A stretch of DNA of 19,183 bases, from NCBI GenBank assembly GCA_029378245.1, contig JARKIF010000429.1, positions 1 through 19,183 of the forward strand. Direction: 5' to 3'. This document shows, piece after piece, positions 1 to 9,130 of the stretch; within the stretch, counting starts at the first letter, position 1, and each line of letters begins with the position of its first letter. Position numbers and translations under genes: made by a program. The stretch comes from Roridomyces roridus (taxonomy: Eukaryota; Basidiomycota; Agaricomycetes; Agaricales; Mycenaceae). The notes beneath the pieces were generated by a model. It worked only from the letters and a program-made list of their open reading frames with translations, searched no databases and had not been told where the DNA came from.

Positions 1-750
1 GTGCTTTGAGAGTGAGATTGAGAGCTGGAAGATGAGGATGAGGCGAGTGGTTGGGGTGAACGGGTGGTACTGGTGGGTCGAGTGCTGGGTGATGGGGACC
101 TAAGGCGGGAGAAAGTGGAGAGTTTATCGAGGGCCTGTCCAAGTGAAAAAGGTTGATTCAACGCCGGAGTGATAAGACCCGGGGAGGGCAGGTCGTCGCG
201 ATTTGTTTGTGGAAGTAGCGCGCCACCCGATGATAAATGAAAGAAAGAAAAGAACCGAGCAAGGTCAGAGCGATTCGATGGATAGAAAGCAAGACGGACG
301 CACCATTTTGTTTCGTTCGGTGAGACTCTTGACCCGCTGGAGGGCCAATACATTCTCGCTCGCGCTGTGCCGGCGATTGAGGCGGGCGGTATTGTCCTCT
401 CCCTCATCGTCGATATCATTGTCGAGGTCGTCTTCGTCATGGTGGTCGGACACGCTGGAGTGGAAGGCAGCGTGGAAGGTCTTGATATTGGTGCCATTTA
501 ACATATTCTGACCGCCGCGTACGGCGATGCTGCCTGGGTCGCCCGTGCTACCACTGCCCGTCGAGTTGTCGTTGGTCGCGGGCGGCGATGGGAGGCCCGA
601 GGCGCTCGTGGAGCTACTGGACCCGGGGCTGGGAGGCTCCGGGAGGTCTGGGAGATCGGGAGGGCTGGAGAGATAGTGTGGGTCGTGACCGATGTAAACC
701 TGGGAAGAAGGGCGGGTTCTCTGCGTGAGGAGAGGCCGGCGGGTGGTCAT
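1..750 (-). CDS. Ser/Pro-rich conserved hypothetical protein, 3' part outside window
   Basis: Two exons are visible. Exon 1 runs 750-304 from an ATG, and exon 2 runs 134-1 and leaves the window. The intron (303-135) has donor GTGCGT and acceptor TTGGACAG and is phase 0. Reading past the donor hits a stop within 14 codons, while splicing gives a continuous frame in which a Thr-Glu-Arg-Asn-Lys-Met end joins Ala-Leu-Asp-Lys-Leu. The protein starts MTTRRPLLTQRTRPSS and continues as a disordered Ser/Pro/Gly-rich stretch. An acidic Asp/Glu-rich patch (about residues 102-117) follows, then a more ordered basic segment (SASENVLALQRVKSLTERN) that could form a helix, then a Ser/Pro/Thr-rich tail. No catalytic motif, signal peptide or membrane segment is seen. 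The helix followed by an LDKL segment and Ser-Pro repeats gives the impression of a conserved basidiomycete protein, but I cannot assign a function. A shadow frame on the plus strand (203-511) is not coding. Confidence 0.7.
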
Positions 751-1537
751 CTAGACAAGCAGTCGCCGAGCAGAGCATCCGAGAAGAAAGGGAGGACGAG
801 TAAAGAGCCTACCACATAACAAGGCGGCGGCAACGTGTGGAAGCGAAAATAAACACGAGTATACAAAGCACATCCGTTTCCCAATACGGTCATCATGGCA
901 ACAACGAAATTTCTTTATCTGGTTTCCAGGCTTTTTCGATTTGTTCTGGATACCTTTCCACCAATCTCTGGGCTTCCGTGGAGAAACCCAAACCTACTTA
1001 CAGAGGTGAGATTGAGGTGAGATTGAGACGGCTGTCAAGAACATGCATCATTTCTCGAAGGAAAGCCAGAATCCTGCGTGTGCCTAGATATCGAAGCAGA
1101 GCCGGTACTCCAATTTTCTCATAGCAACAATTGGTCATTGAAATGGGAACAGCGTTCGACTTGCAAATTCAGTCTGGAATACAAATCGGGATTTCAATCC
1201 AACACCGCCGATTGTCTGTCCAACCAAGTACCACCTTTCCTTGCGATGTTCGTCTCGAAACCAGAGCAGTTGTACGTACGGACCCTATCCCGGTGACCTA
1301 AATCGAGAAGCTACGGCACCCGCGTGCGATACGTGAGGGTCCACGCAGGCCCTGTTCTCTTCAACATGTACTTGCTACCAATCTCTGGCATCATCGCAGT
1401 CCGGTCGGTGCACCTTACATCACTTCCAACTCCTCTGGCTGATTTGAATACCTCAGTGGTGTTTCTCCAGGCTTACACGCTAAGCGCGGTGACGATGGTT
1501 CGCCTTCTTGTCCACTCCTATCCTTCCTTCCTCACAG
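751..1537. other. Intergenic region between divergent genes
   Basis: This stretch separates the minus-strand hypothetical gene from the plus-strand IFI6/27-like gene and should hold both promoters and the unresolved first exon of the latter. Small plus-strand open frames show no recognisable protein. The only repeat seen is a perfect 11-bp tandem duplication (gaggtgagatt, twice) near 1004-1027. No clear TATA box could be assigned. Confidence 0.5.
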
Positions 1538-2084
1538 AGCATCAGACTGGGTTGAAACGGTGACACGCTGGCTCTCAGCTGTACTCAAAGCCTCGCTCGA
1601 ATGGCTTCAAACGACTTTCTCGTCTGCCCTCGCTTGGATCAAAGACACAGCCCCGGTCGTAGGCGCCTGGCTAGCATCAGCTGCCGCCACAGCGTCCGAG
1701 CCCCGTAAGTCCCCACCTTCCTCCCTTCCAATTCCCTCGTCCAACACAAGAATTCCAAGTGAAAGAACACCCCATAACCGCTCTCCTCACCTCGGCCCAC
1801 AAATCCTCATGCTCCCGCTCCTCATCATCCAAGCCATCTTCCTCCTCCTCCTCACTCTTCTCGGATTCAGCATCCGCGGAATCGTAGCCGGCTCCCCCGC
1901 GGCATCCTACCAGTCGCTTTGCTACGGCGGAAACACCCCTGCTGCATCGTTGTTTGCGATACTCCAGTCGATCGGGATGAAGTACCACGCTGTGACGTCG
2001 GGGAATTGGGTGCTCGCCGTCGTGAGGCTGTTCGCAGGCGTCGTGTTCGTTTATGTGGTCCTTGGGATGACGGTGTTGTGGTGA
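1538..2084 (+). CDS. IFI6/IFI27 (ISG12)-like small membrane protein, start unresolved, frame problem
   Basis: A likely internal exon starts after the acceptor CTTCCTCACAG (ends 1537) and encodes an amphipathic stretch with WVETVTRWLSAVLKASLEWL. The C-terminal part (about 1809-2084) is hydrophobic and contains GFSIRGIVAGSPAASYQS followed by GGNTPAASLFAILQSIGM. This is the Gly/Ala-rich pattern of the IFI6/IFI27 (Ifi-6-16) family, which in animals acts in mitochondrial or ER membranes; the role in fungi is unknown. A strong donor GTAAGT lies at 1705, but the nearby acceptors (1750, 1759, 1765) lead into a different frame from the hydrophobic part. That other frame begins with a sensible KEHPITALLT and ends at a stop near 1887. 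So either the intron is not used and the frame reads through, or one base is missing near 1795-1800. The stop is TGA at 2082-2084. The first exon with its ATG could not be found. No ATG lies in frame between 1538 and the hydrophobic part. Confidence 0.5.
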
Positions 2085-2251
2085 ATGGTTGGCAATTCGT
2101 AGTGTAAGTAAGATAGCAGATCAAGTGTATTGATTTCACCAATTCGAACAGCAGAACTATCTGTCGCACAATCGAAAAGCCTCTGAAGTGAACGGCCTGA
2201 AAAAAGGTCAGATTCGAGAAAGCGGATGGCGTTCAGCATTCAGTAACCATA

Positions 2252-2268
2252 TGAGAATTGTTGAACAA
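2252..2268 (+). repeat. Left terminal inverted repeat of the 740-bp element
   Basis: Seventeen bases match the inverted right end exactly, and weaker similarity continues to about 2317. The flanking TA at 2250-2251 is the presumed target-site duplication. Confidence 0.75.
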
Positions 2269-2338
2269 GCGAGCGTCTGAACGTCACACGTGTTTAACAG
2301 GCAGGTTCAAGCCGTTGGTTGAACAGCAGCATTTCGAC

Positions 2339-2428
2339 AAAAATGGCACGAGCGCGAATCGAACTGAAGGCTGAACGAACCAAGCAACGGAAAGAGACAT
2401 GACGAAAAACCACTACACTAACCGGGAG
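2339..2428 (-). ncRNA. Degenerate tRNA-like Pol III unit in left arm
   Basis: On the minus strand there is an A-box-like TTAGTGTAGTGG (2421-2410), a B-box-like AGTTCGATTCG (2365-2355) and a T5 run (2343-2339) that could end Pol III transcription. The boxes are 56 nt apart start to start, longer than in a class I tRNA. Cloverleaf stems do not pair well, and another T5 run lies between the boxes, so this is not a functional tRNA gene. It points outward, towards the left end of the TIR element. Confidence 0.3.
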
Positions 2429-2716
2429 TTGAAGGGCTGAGGGAGTGGTCACATTGTACCGTGTCTCTGACGACTCCACTCGGCACTATGTACTCTTCAA
2501 TAAGTATCAAATCTTCCTGCAAGTCAGACGTCAGAGGTTGATCAGTTGGAAGGTGTTCTGGGCCTCAGACCCAGGTATTGAGTCTCTTCAGTTCTTTCAA
2601 TAAAGCTGGATTCTGACTCTGTTACACAGAAACATCTTTGGCGGTGGAATTGTGTTGAAGCAGAGGAGACAAGGTCAGAGCCAGGCTATGTATGGAAGCA
2701 CTTGGAATGGTACAAT

Positions 2717-2798
2717 GGTTGTATGGCTTAGCGGTTATCTTGTTGTCTTACTAAGATGCTACGGTCTCTGGTTCAAGTCCTGCCGATGGTCGCTTTTT
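2717..2798 (+). ncRNA. tRNA-like Pol III unit in right arm
   Basis: An A box TGGCTTAGCGG (2724-2734) and a perfect-looking B box GGTTCAAGTCC (2770-2780) are 46 nt apart, the spacing of a normal tRNA. A T5 terminator follows at 2794-2798. A loop TTACTAA would give anticodon ACT, but the anticodon, T and acceptor stems pair poorly. It therefore looks like a tRNA-derived (SINE-like) sequence rather than a working tRNA. It points outward, towards the right end of the element, mirroring the unit in the left arm. Confidence 0.4.
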
Positions 2799-2974
2799 GA
2801 GCAAACAATGGGTTGTTCAACGGAGATGTTCAACCCTTCCGTTACACAGAGTCGGCCCATGGAACCTGTTCAACCACACTGAGCAACTGTTCAACCGTTA
2901 GATCTGGCCCCTTCCCCTCACGCTCCGGTATGTTCAACCTCCCTGTTGAACGGTGGCGACGTTGCGACGCGGCA

Positions 2975-2991
2975 TTGTTCAACAATTCTCA
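2975..2991 (-). repeat. Right terminal inverted repeat of the 740-bp element
   Basis: This is the exact inverted copy of 2252-2268, followed by TA at 2992-2993. The match also continues into the flanking ATA/TAT, so the boundary may be off by one to three bases. Confidence 0.75.
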
Positions 2992-2993
2992 TA

Positions 2994-3720
2994 TAGATTT
3001 ATCAGCATTTCCCTAACTTGTCGCCATTTTGAAGTCATACTCTGCCTGAAATGAATATAATGGACCAGAGCATGGGTTCGCCATGATTGGATCGCAAACA
3101 GAAGGCTCGAGGATCTGCAACAAGTGAGGCTTGGAAGACTTTGACCCAGCTCTCGACGTCGAACTTGTAGAAATGCTTAATACCTGATCAGAAAGAGTCC
3201 TCTTATCCAGACAACCAAGAGTTCAGCAAGCTCGCTACTATAGAAATAGAACTGCATCGTCATTCGTAAGCTATGTCAAATAAATATGTCTGTATGGAAA
3301 AATAATCGTCATCGAGAAGATCATCACCAAAACGTGGAGAAACAAATATGGCCATATCCGACCATATTTGGGTCGTCAGCACGTAAGGGCCGTCTGCCTG
3401 ATGAAAAATTGGGACGCCCATATTTAAGATCTAAGTCCCGTGTAAGGCTCGGGTAGCCTGATGAATGTAGAAGAGCCTGACGTAGAAAGAGCGGGCTATT
3501 GACCTCAGAATTGACCAAATCCTCCACTTTTTTTTTGCCACTCATACGAACATAAGGTCAAGTGAACAAAATATATTGCAGTAAGACGACCACAAGAATC
3601 ACGACTATACACGAGAATCATGGGAGGAAGACATACACGCTCCACGGAGGGCAGCGCCAGTTGGCCAGGGACCCGTTTGTAACACCGGCGTCTTTGGGAT
3701 GGGATGTATCGGGGTGGGGT
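2994..3720. other. Non-coding stretch between the TIR element and a coding relic
   Basis: No convincing gene is seen. The stretch holds a small inverted repeat AAATATGG/CCATATTT near 3344-3368, two copies of GCCTGATGAA about 62 bp apart (near 3396 and 3458), and a T9 run near 3528-3536. A 73-codon minus-strand frame (3324-3545) has no recognisable features. Confidence 0.45.
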
Positions 3721-4070
3721 TCTATGCCTTGAGCTTGAATTCGAGGAATCCAGGGCCGCGCTTGAGGAGCGACAAGCGTCGAAGGATCAGAGTTATCCTC
3801 GGCCCATGCGCCAGTCCACTTTGAGCCGGGGGCATTGACGCGCGTGAAAGACTTCTCGGTGGTGACTTGCGCTTGAAGAGACCGGACCACGGTGGGTCGC
3901 AAATCCAGCGGTCTTCCCGGCGTAGTTGAACGAGACTGTGGCTTGAGATTTTGAACCTGGTACTCCAGACTTGGGCTTGCAATGGGCTTGCAACAAATGT
4001 GAGATGAGACTTGAGGCATCTAAGAGTGGGTGCTGGTAGCGAGAAACAACGTGCTTGAGAACACGGCTCT
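3721..4070 (-). pseudogene. Frame-broken coding relic, family not recognised
   Basis: Three overlapping minus-strand frames seem to hold consecutive pieces of one protein. Frame one carries SGVPGSKSQATVSFNYAGKT. One base on, about 3870, the next frame takes over with TTEKSFTRVNAPGSKWTGAW. About 3750 a third frame ends in GPGFLEFKLKA and a stop at 3723. Each piece looks like ordinary folded beta-rich sequence, and each frame degrades where the next begins. I do not recognise the family. The alternative is a chance pattern in a region rich in CTTGAG/CTCAAG words. Confidence 0.3.
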
Positions 4071-4075
4071 TGCAT

Positions 4076-4397
4076 CAGCGACGTGGGTGTTCGCAGAGAA
4101 TTGAGCCTTCGAAGTCTTCAGATGTGTCACTTGCCCGACACCGTCGATTCAACCGTGTATGAAGCGGGATACCGAACGGAAGCTGAGCGGTCGTGTGCAA
4201 ACTCTTCGAACGCGCCAATGAATCGGGGATGGAGGAAGGGGAGGCGAGGTGGGGAAGAGGAAGGGGAGGTGGGCGGGGAGCCTTCACAAGCCACCATCAG
4301 CCGGACCAAGCCCTGACGTGCCCTGACATTTGCCATCAGGTCAGTCGATCAATGTTCGGTCTTATTAAGGAGCCCATGTTTTGGTGATGATAGTATA
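4076..4397. other. Intergenic stretch downstream of the chitinase gene
   Basis: This stretch holds the presumed 3' flank of the minus-strand chitinase (stop codon at 4398-4400). It contains a purine-rich, GGA/GGG-rich segment around 4225-4285. No gene is recognised. Confidence 0.4.
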
Positions 4398-4615
4398 CTA
4401 CGACGGGAACCAACGCATTTGGACCGTGAACGCTCCGTGCCCAGCGCACGCTAATGCAGCGCCTTGATTCGCAGAGCAGAAAATAGTCGTGACACCATGA
4501 CCCAGAAGCGCCGCACAACCAAGCGCCTGTCCGTTGAATATCCAATTAAAGTTGACCTCCTGCTTGCCGGTCCTACCCCCGCACTGAAGAGCAATGTTGG
4601 CAGAACCGAGAGAAC

Positions 4616-4678
4616 CTTGCATATAGTCTCGGGGCCAGACTATATACAACTGACGAACAAGTATGTAGTTGTATATAC
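4616..4678 (-). other. Candidate 63-nt intron made of a hairpin between direct repeats
   Basis: Within the last chitinase exon, ACCTTGCATAT occurs twice in direct orientation (4614-4624 and 4677-4687). On the coding strand each copy reads ATATGCAAGGT, an AG|GT proto-splice site. The 63 nt from GT (4678) to AG (4616) would therefore be a removable intron, phase 1, leaving the frame unchanged. Inside lies an 11-bp inverted pair, TATATACAACT (4641-4651) and AGTTGTATATA (4667-4677). If it is not spliced, it adds 21 residues in frame between two MQG tripeptides. Confidence 0.5.
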
Positions 4679-6510
4679 CTTGCATATGGGTTGCGCCGTT
4701 CCGCATCGCGTACACATCCGTACATTGCGCGCCAAAAACCGACGCGTCGAGTGCTTGGTAGTGGTCGCCGGTGAGACTCGATCCAGATCCCACGGCGTAA
4801 AAGTTCTAAGCATAATAATGAGGCCAGCATGTTCGCTGAGATCAGTTGAATTGACTAGCCAGGTTACCCGCCCCCATGATGCGCTGCGGTACAGGGTCGC
4901 CCTGAATCGTCCGCACCGTCGTACCCCCGCCGACATATCCGACAGTTCCCTCAGTACCTGGAACATTGCAATGTGGGAGCGGCGGAGCGGCTGGTATCAA
5001 GTCCTGCCAATCGCCGGTGTGAGTATCATCCCTTGAACCACAGCCAAGATATACGTACATTGGCAGTGAATGAACTCGGGTTGAACTAAAAATGCTCAGA
5101 TAAAAGACTCGAGTTGTCGAATGCAGATTTTGACGTACCACGTTTGCTGTGTAAAGCGGGAAACAATTCGGGACGACTCCATTGTTCGTATCCCTAGCGA
5201 CCTTCTCCATTTCCCTCCTATAAAAACGCCATGCATTGGTGGCCCGAGTCCTCTATCCCCTGAGATACCAAGCCGAACCATAAATGGAGGGGACCTACGT
5301 GCATCCACTGGGATACGTGCCAATTAATCCTCTCAACCAATCATTGAAGAGGTTGGGGAGAGAACGTGTATCATCAGGGACTGTGCCGGGTGTAGCCTCG
5401 GAAAGCAGTTGTTGGAAGTTGCCCGCGACGGTTCGGAAGACTGCGCTCGTCTGATCAAAGTCTATAACCAGAATGAGACTGGGGAAAGGTGGATCTCGGA
5501 AGCAACGTACATGAACCGAGCGCCGCGAAATTGCGCAGGAAAGTCTCCACGTCGTAGATTTCTCCAGCGCTGGTGTCAAAGTCTATGAACTCGACGGTGC
5601 TTCCGGATTGCGGTGGATCATCGGGGTCTAGTTTGTTGTCATTCACCACATTGGACTTGGCTAACGAACCATTAAACGGAGAACAAAGGCACAAGGAGGG
5701 AATCACCTTTATTCATGACTCCGTCGACCCACACCATATTGTTCACGTTATCAATTGCAGCAAGCAAAGCACCGCCGAGTGTGCCGCCGCCCACCCTTTC
5801 ATACGTGATCACGTCCCTTTCGATCCAGTCACAGTTATGGTGGATTTGACCCTGGCCATTCGCTGTCGCCAACGCACTGAAGAATTGACTGATATAACCG
5901 ATCCTGGAGAGCATGAGTGGGACCGAAGAGAAGAAAAAGCAGTAAGAATTACTCAAAGACGTGTTCCTCCACATGAAAATTCAGTTTTCCAACCAATTAT
6001 TCTTTCGACGCACTCACGGTTTGTAGACGGCGATTGATTCGGATTTCTCGGCTTCCTCGCTACTTGAGTGGCAATCAATTGCGTCGCAGTGTATCCACCA
6101 GAAGCGATGGGGACAAGGTAGTACGTCCCCGCACGAAGGTTGACGACAGGTGAATTCATCAGGATCTCACAAACCGGGATTTTCGCAACTTGAAAGAGAA
6201 AAGAAATCAGACTCGGCAAGTTCAAGTTAATTTTGACATACTGCGACGCACGAGTGTGGTGACATTTGTGCGGCTCAACGGTGCCGTAGCGTTGGCCATC
6301 GACTCCGTCGAAGGAGTAGCCGCAGTGAGATTCGCCAACTTGGGTATGGCCCGCCGGCGGTCCGGATCAGAGCCCAAATCAGACCACTGGGCATTCTCCG
6401 ATCATCCGGCAACCCTTTCGGAGGAGCGCGTGTCGCGCATGCCGCTTCCGAAGTAGACGATTGACTTTGTGATTTCGTCTCAGATGTCCGGGTCGTCTGA
6501 TCATCTGGGT

Positions 6511-6546
6511 CTCCTCCCCCTCCTCCCCCTCCCCCTCCTCCTCCCA
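6511..6546 (-). repeat. G-rich microsatellite coding for polyglycine
   Basis: The plus strand is an imperfect CTCC/CCCCCT tract. The minus strand has several G5 runs separated by GA, codes for 11 consecutive Gly in the chitinase linker, and could fold as a G-quadruplex. Such tracts are prone to slippage. Confidence 0.6.
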
Positions 6547-7354
6547 GGTGCGGCGGACCGCCAGTGGGCAAATTGAACGGATTCGTCCAAGGACCCTGCC
6601 AATGCGGGGGAGGGAACACGACGGGAGTGATTCCACCTTTGATCGTGGTAGACCAGGTGGGGGTCCCGGTCAATGGTCCGGTGTAAACGATGGTGGTGGC
6701 GTTGGGAGTCGGGGAAATGTTGTACGCTGATGGTTTGTGTGAGAATCGAAATAAGATATATCGGAATCACTCACTGAAGGTGGGGGTAATCGCGTTGGGC
6801 TGCGTGATACCGACAGGGATGGGAGAAACAAGGGGTGTGCCGCCAGGCCCAATCGTGATAGGATACCCTTCGAGTGTCAAGACAGTCGTCGAGGTTGGAA
6901 CAGGAATCACAATGCCGGTGGATGTTTTCGTCACAACTCGATGCGAAGTAATTGTCGAACCCTGGGTGGCGACAATGCGGGCAGTCGAAGTGGACCTTGG
7001 GATGTTCACGGTGCTTGTAACGGTTCGGAATGTGCCAGAAACGATGGTGAAGATTGATGTAGTCGAAGTATGGGCTGGAATCACGACAGTCTTGGTGGTG
7101 GTGAGTGTCTTGGTAGGCCGCACCGAGACGACGGTGGATGTTGTGACTCCTGCGAACTGTATGAAAGTCTCTGACGCGGCGCCGTGAGATGGGAATGGGT
7201 TGGGATCTGCACACGTTAGATGGTTTCACGAGCAATAAGCAAACTGAACTCACTCCACTCAATCGTTGTGTACAATCCCGAGCCAGAACCACCGCTGCCG
7301 TCCGAGCCACCCAAGTGGCCCCCGCCGTTGCCTGGATTGGCTGAGGTGACTTCA

Positions 7355-9130
7355 TCCAAAGACCTTGATCACAGTAAGCAAGAGACGGTCATACTTCGTA
7401 TGGCAACTCGAATCAAATAAATGTTCCTCCGAAACAAGTTTGCTTGGCAAACTGGTTCTTGACCGCCCAGGTATCTTGTTGATCGAATGTGATGAGGGAG
7501 CCCTAGACGACTTAAACCCTGTCGGCACAAAGATGGAAATCGAAGCGTACTTTATGACTGACCTTCCGGCCACCTTAAGGGTTTAGTGTACTTGCACCGA
7601 TGATACATCCATTTTCCGAGGGCTTGAAGGGTCTGGGAGGTGTCCTAGGTTCAGACGAGTCGAACGAGACCGAAACCGCCTGATTGTGTCAATCTTTCGT
7701 GGCATGGGAAATATTTTGGCGAGGCAGGTCTAAAAATGGCCAAAACTGCTGAGCTGGCCACTCGTGGGAAACACACCCGTAAGCCACGAAACCTCGTCGC
7801 TATCAGTTCCAGGCGACATGCCAGAGGGATATGTTTCCCAAGAGGCCCCGGGGGCATGCAAATAGACGCTGGGACATTCATCAGTAGCTTCTTAATGGCA
7901 AATATTCCTGTACAAGAGCGGCAGATTGGTTCCAAATGAAGATGCGCCGACTTGAGTGACTTGAAATGTGCGGCGGGGCGTGGTGAGGCACGGAAGCCAC
8001 GTAGAACTGCAGATACAAATGCTGGCTGTCCGTCACAGTACACGGGGCCTGAAGACACTCGCGCAAAATGGGGTGTACGTCCAGCCTCACCCGTGCGGTG
8101 GAGGAGGCTGGGCGGCGGTACATGTCGAGGCTCAGGATGAATTCCAGAGGTCGGAGATGACCAGTTGGAGTCGAAAGGGCATTTCTGCGGGCGTTACGTG
8201 GCGTTGGATGTTAAGAATCCCGTTGAAATGGCCCGAGACAGGTGGAGTGCTGTCGTGTATGGACTCTGCTTGCCAGCCGCCAATGGCGGACAACGGGCAC
8301 CGAATGAGAGAGAAATAGTTCGGGGGGTGTCAAAAATGTATTTGGAAGGGTATAGACTCATTGAGGTATGTAGGGGGAGCAATAATGGATGGGCTGAAAA
8401 AGTTGCCGAAACCCATGTGACGGCGAGCCCTCGTTCAAGGCGAAGGTGGAGTGTAGAACCACGGTGAGCGGGGTAAGTAAAGATGAGGTGTATGTGTACG
8501 CACCACATGAGCCATTTCCGCCACTGCCACCCTCCATCCCCGCGAAAAATTTCAAAATGTTTGGCTTCCAGAAACAGGCGGTGCACAAAGGTTGGCCTCA
8601 AAGACGACGAGCAAAATGGCTAAATACAAGTTAGTACCGTCAATGGGATACATAGACTATGCTCATTGACCCTACAAAGTTCGGACGTGGTACCGGGCAG
8701 AGTGCGTCCGCTACAAAGGGGTCAATCCGACGTCTTTTGTGCAAGATTTTGCTGCTTGGGGGAGAATCTTGGGTCGCATAGCGGCACTTAGGGGATGATC
8801 CGCAGGTGGTGCATGGAGCGAGGGATAGCCCAAGGTCCGCAGAGCAGTACGAGCCCAAGAAGTCGTGAATTGGCCGGGTGGTCGTCGAGAAAGAGGCAAT
8901 GGAGTGCAAGCGATGCCACATCCAAAATAAGAAGTCACGTTTTTCGGACCTACCTCCCGGTCGCCAAGGACCACACATCACGGCAACTCAATCAATCAAC
9001 CCCAAATTTGGTCTCCGAGGACGCATGTACATCCTTTCCAATGTGCCACAACAACTAGGTAAGAATACTAACTTGGGGGCTTGTATGAGGCAAGTGGCCG
9101 GATGGCTAGGCTGGCCGGTTAGGCAGTCTC
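7355..9130 (-). pseudogene. Eroded middle of the chitinase gene (rest of GH18 and following region)
   Basis: The second half of the GH18 barrel should lie here, but no open frame carries it. Scattered minus-strand fragments recall the family: CGPWRPGG near 8960 where GH18 chitinases have a YDYHGPWD-like motif, a DLGL segment near 8838 where VNLGLAWY-like sequence is expected, and a GGSGGNGSCGA segment near 8510-8540 followed by a good donor GTGCGT. A Cys-containing segment lies near 7430. These are separated by stops and frame changes. Short plus-strand frames here are shadows. I see no insertion sequence or inverted repeats that would explain the loss, so gradual decay is more likely than a single insertion. 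Confidence 0.4.

Larger units (their letters stand above)
2252..2991. mobile_element. Non-autonomous TIR transposon (MITE-like), 740 bp, TA target site
   Basis: The ends are inverted copies of each other: TGAGAATTGTTGAACAA (2252-2268) and TTGTTCAACAATTCTCA (2975-2991). Both are flanked by TA (2250-2251 and 2992-2993). Imperfect inverted similarity continues inward for about 60 bp. A TA duplication with inverted ends is typical of Tc1/mariner-type elements. No transposase frame is present, so the element must be non-autonomous. Both arms hold GTTGAAC/GTTCAAC words and a tRNA-like module (listed separately). The centre (about 2560-2650) reads like a retroelement or polyadenylation remnant (TTTCAATAAAGC) and may be a nested insertion. 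Confidence 0.75.
4398..7354 (-). pseudogene. Killer-toxin-like chitinase, C-terminal region, many exons, partly broken
   Basis: This is the downstream part of the same chitinase gene as 9130-10702. Exons readable on the minus strand are: about 7354-7254 (Gly/Ser linker GGSDGSGGSGSGLYTT), 7206-6775 (Thr/Ser/Val-rich linker), 6726-6242 (Pro/Gly-rich, with a run of 11 Gly), 6188-6018, 5903-5707, 5660-5511, 5461-5299, 5217-5139, 5003-about 4850, and a last exon to stop TAG at 4398. Most introns are 46-53 nt with good GT-AG sites. The last part (with CTDVYAMRNGATHMQG) resembles, from memory, the long region after GH18 in fungal subgroup C killer-toxin-like chitinases; it has no catalytic motif I can name. 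Breaks: the reading frame of 6726-6242 is unclear in its second half, exon 6188-6018 has either a stop or a poor frame, and stops TGA and TAG interrupt the stretch 4806-4860. Introns of 115, 81 and 135 nt may hide small exons. The gene is probably not functional, or the sequence has indel errors. Confidence 0.55.

Noticed and set aside
265..511. Plus-strand open frame antisense to the first hypothetical gene
   Set aside because: It mirrors the minus-strand Ser/Pro-rich exon, has no family features, and the minus strand has a well-formed intron.
2252..2991. Solo LTR of a retrotransposon (TG...CA ends, TTTCAATAAAGC-like signal inside)
   Set aside because: The flanking GAGAAT/ATTCTC is inverted, not a direct target duplication, so it belongs to the terminal inverted repeat; TA flanks fit a DNA transposon better.
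7365..8467. Several plus-strand open frames of 60-116 codons over the eroded chitinase region
   Set aside because: No motifs, no splice logic, and they lie antisense to identifiable chitinase fragments.
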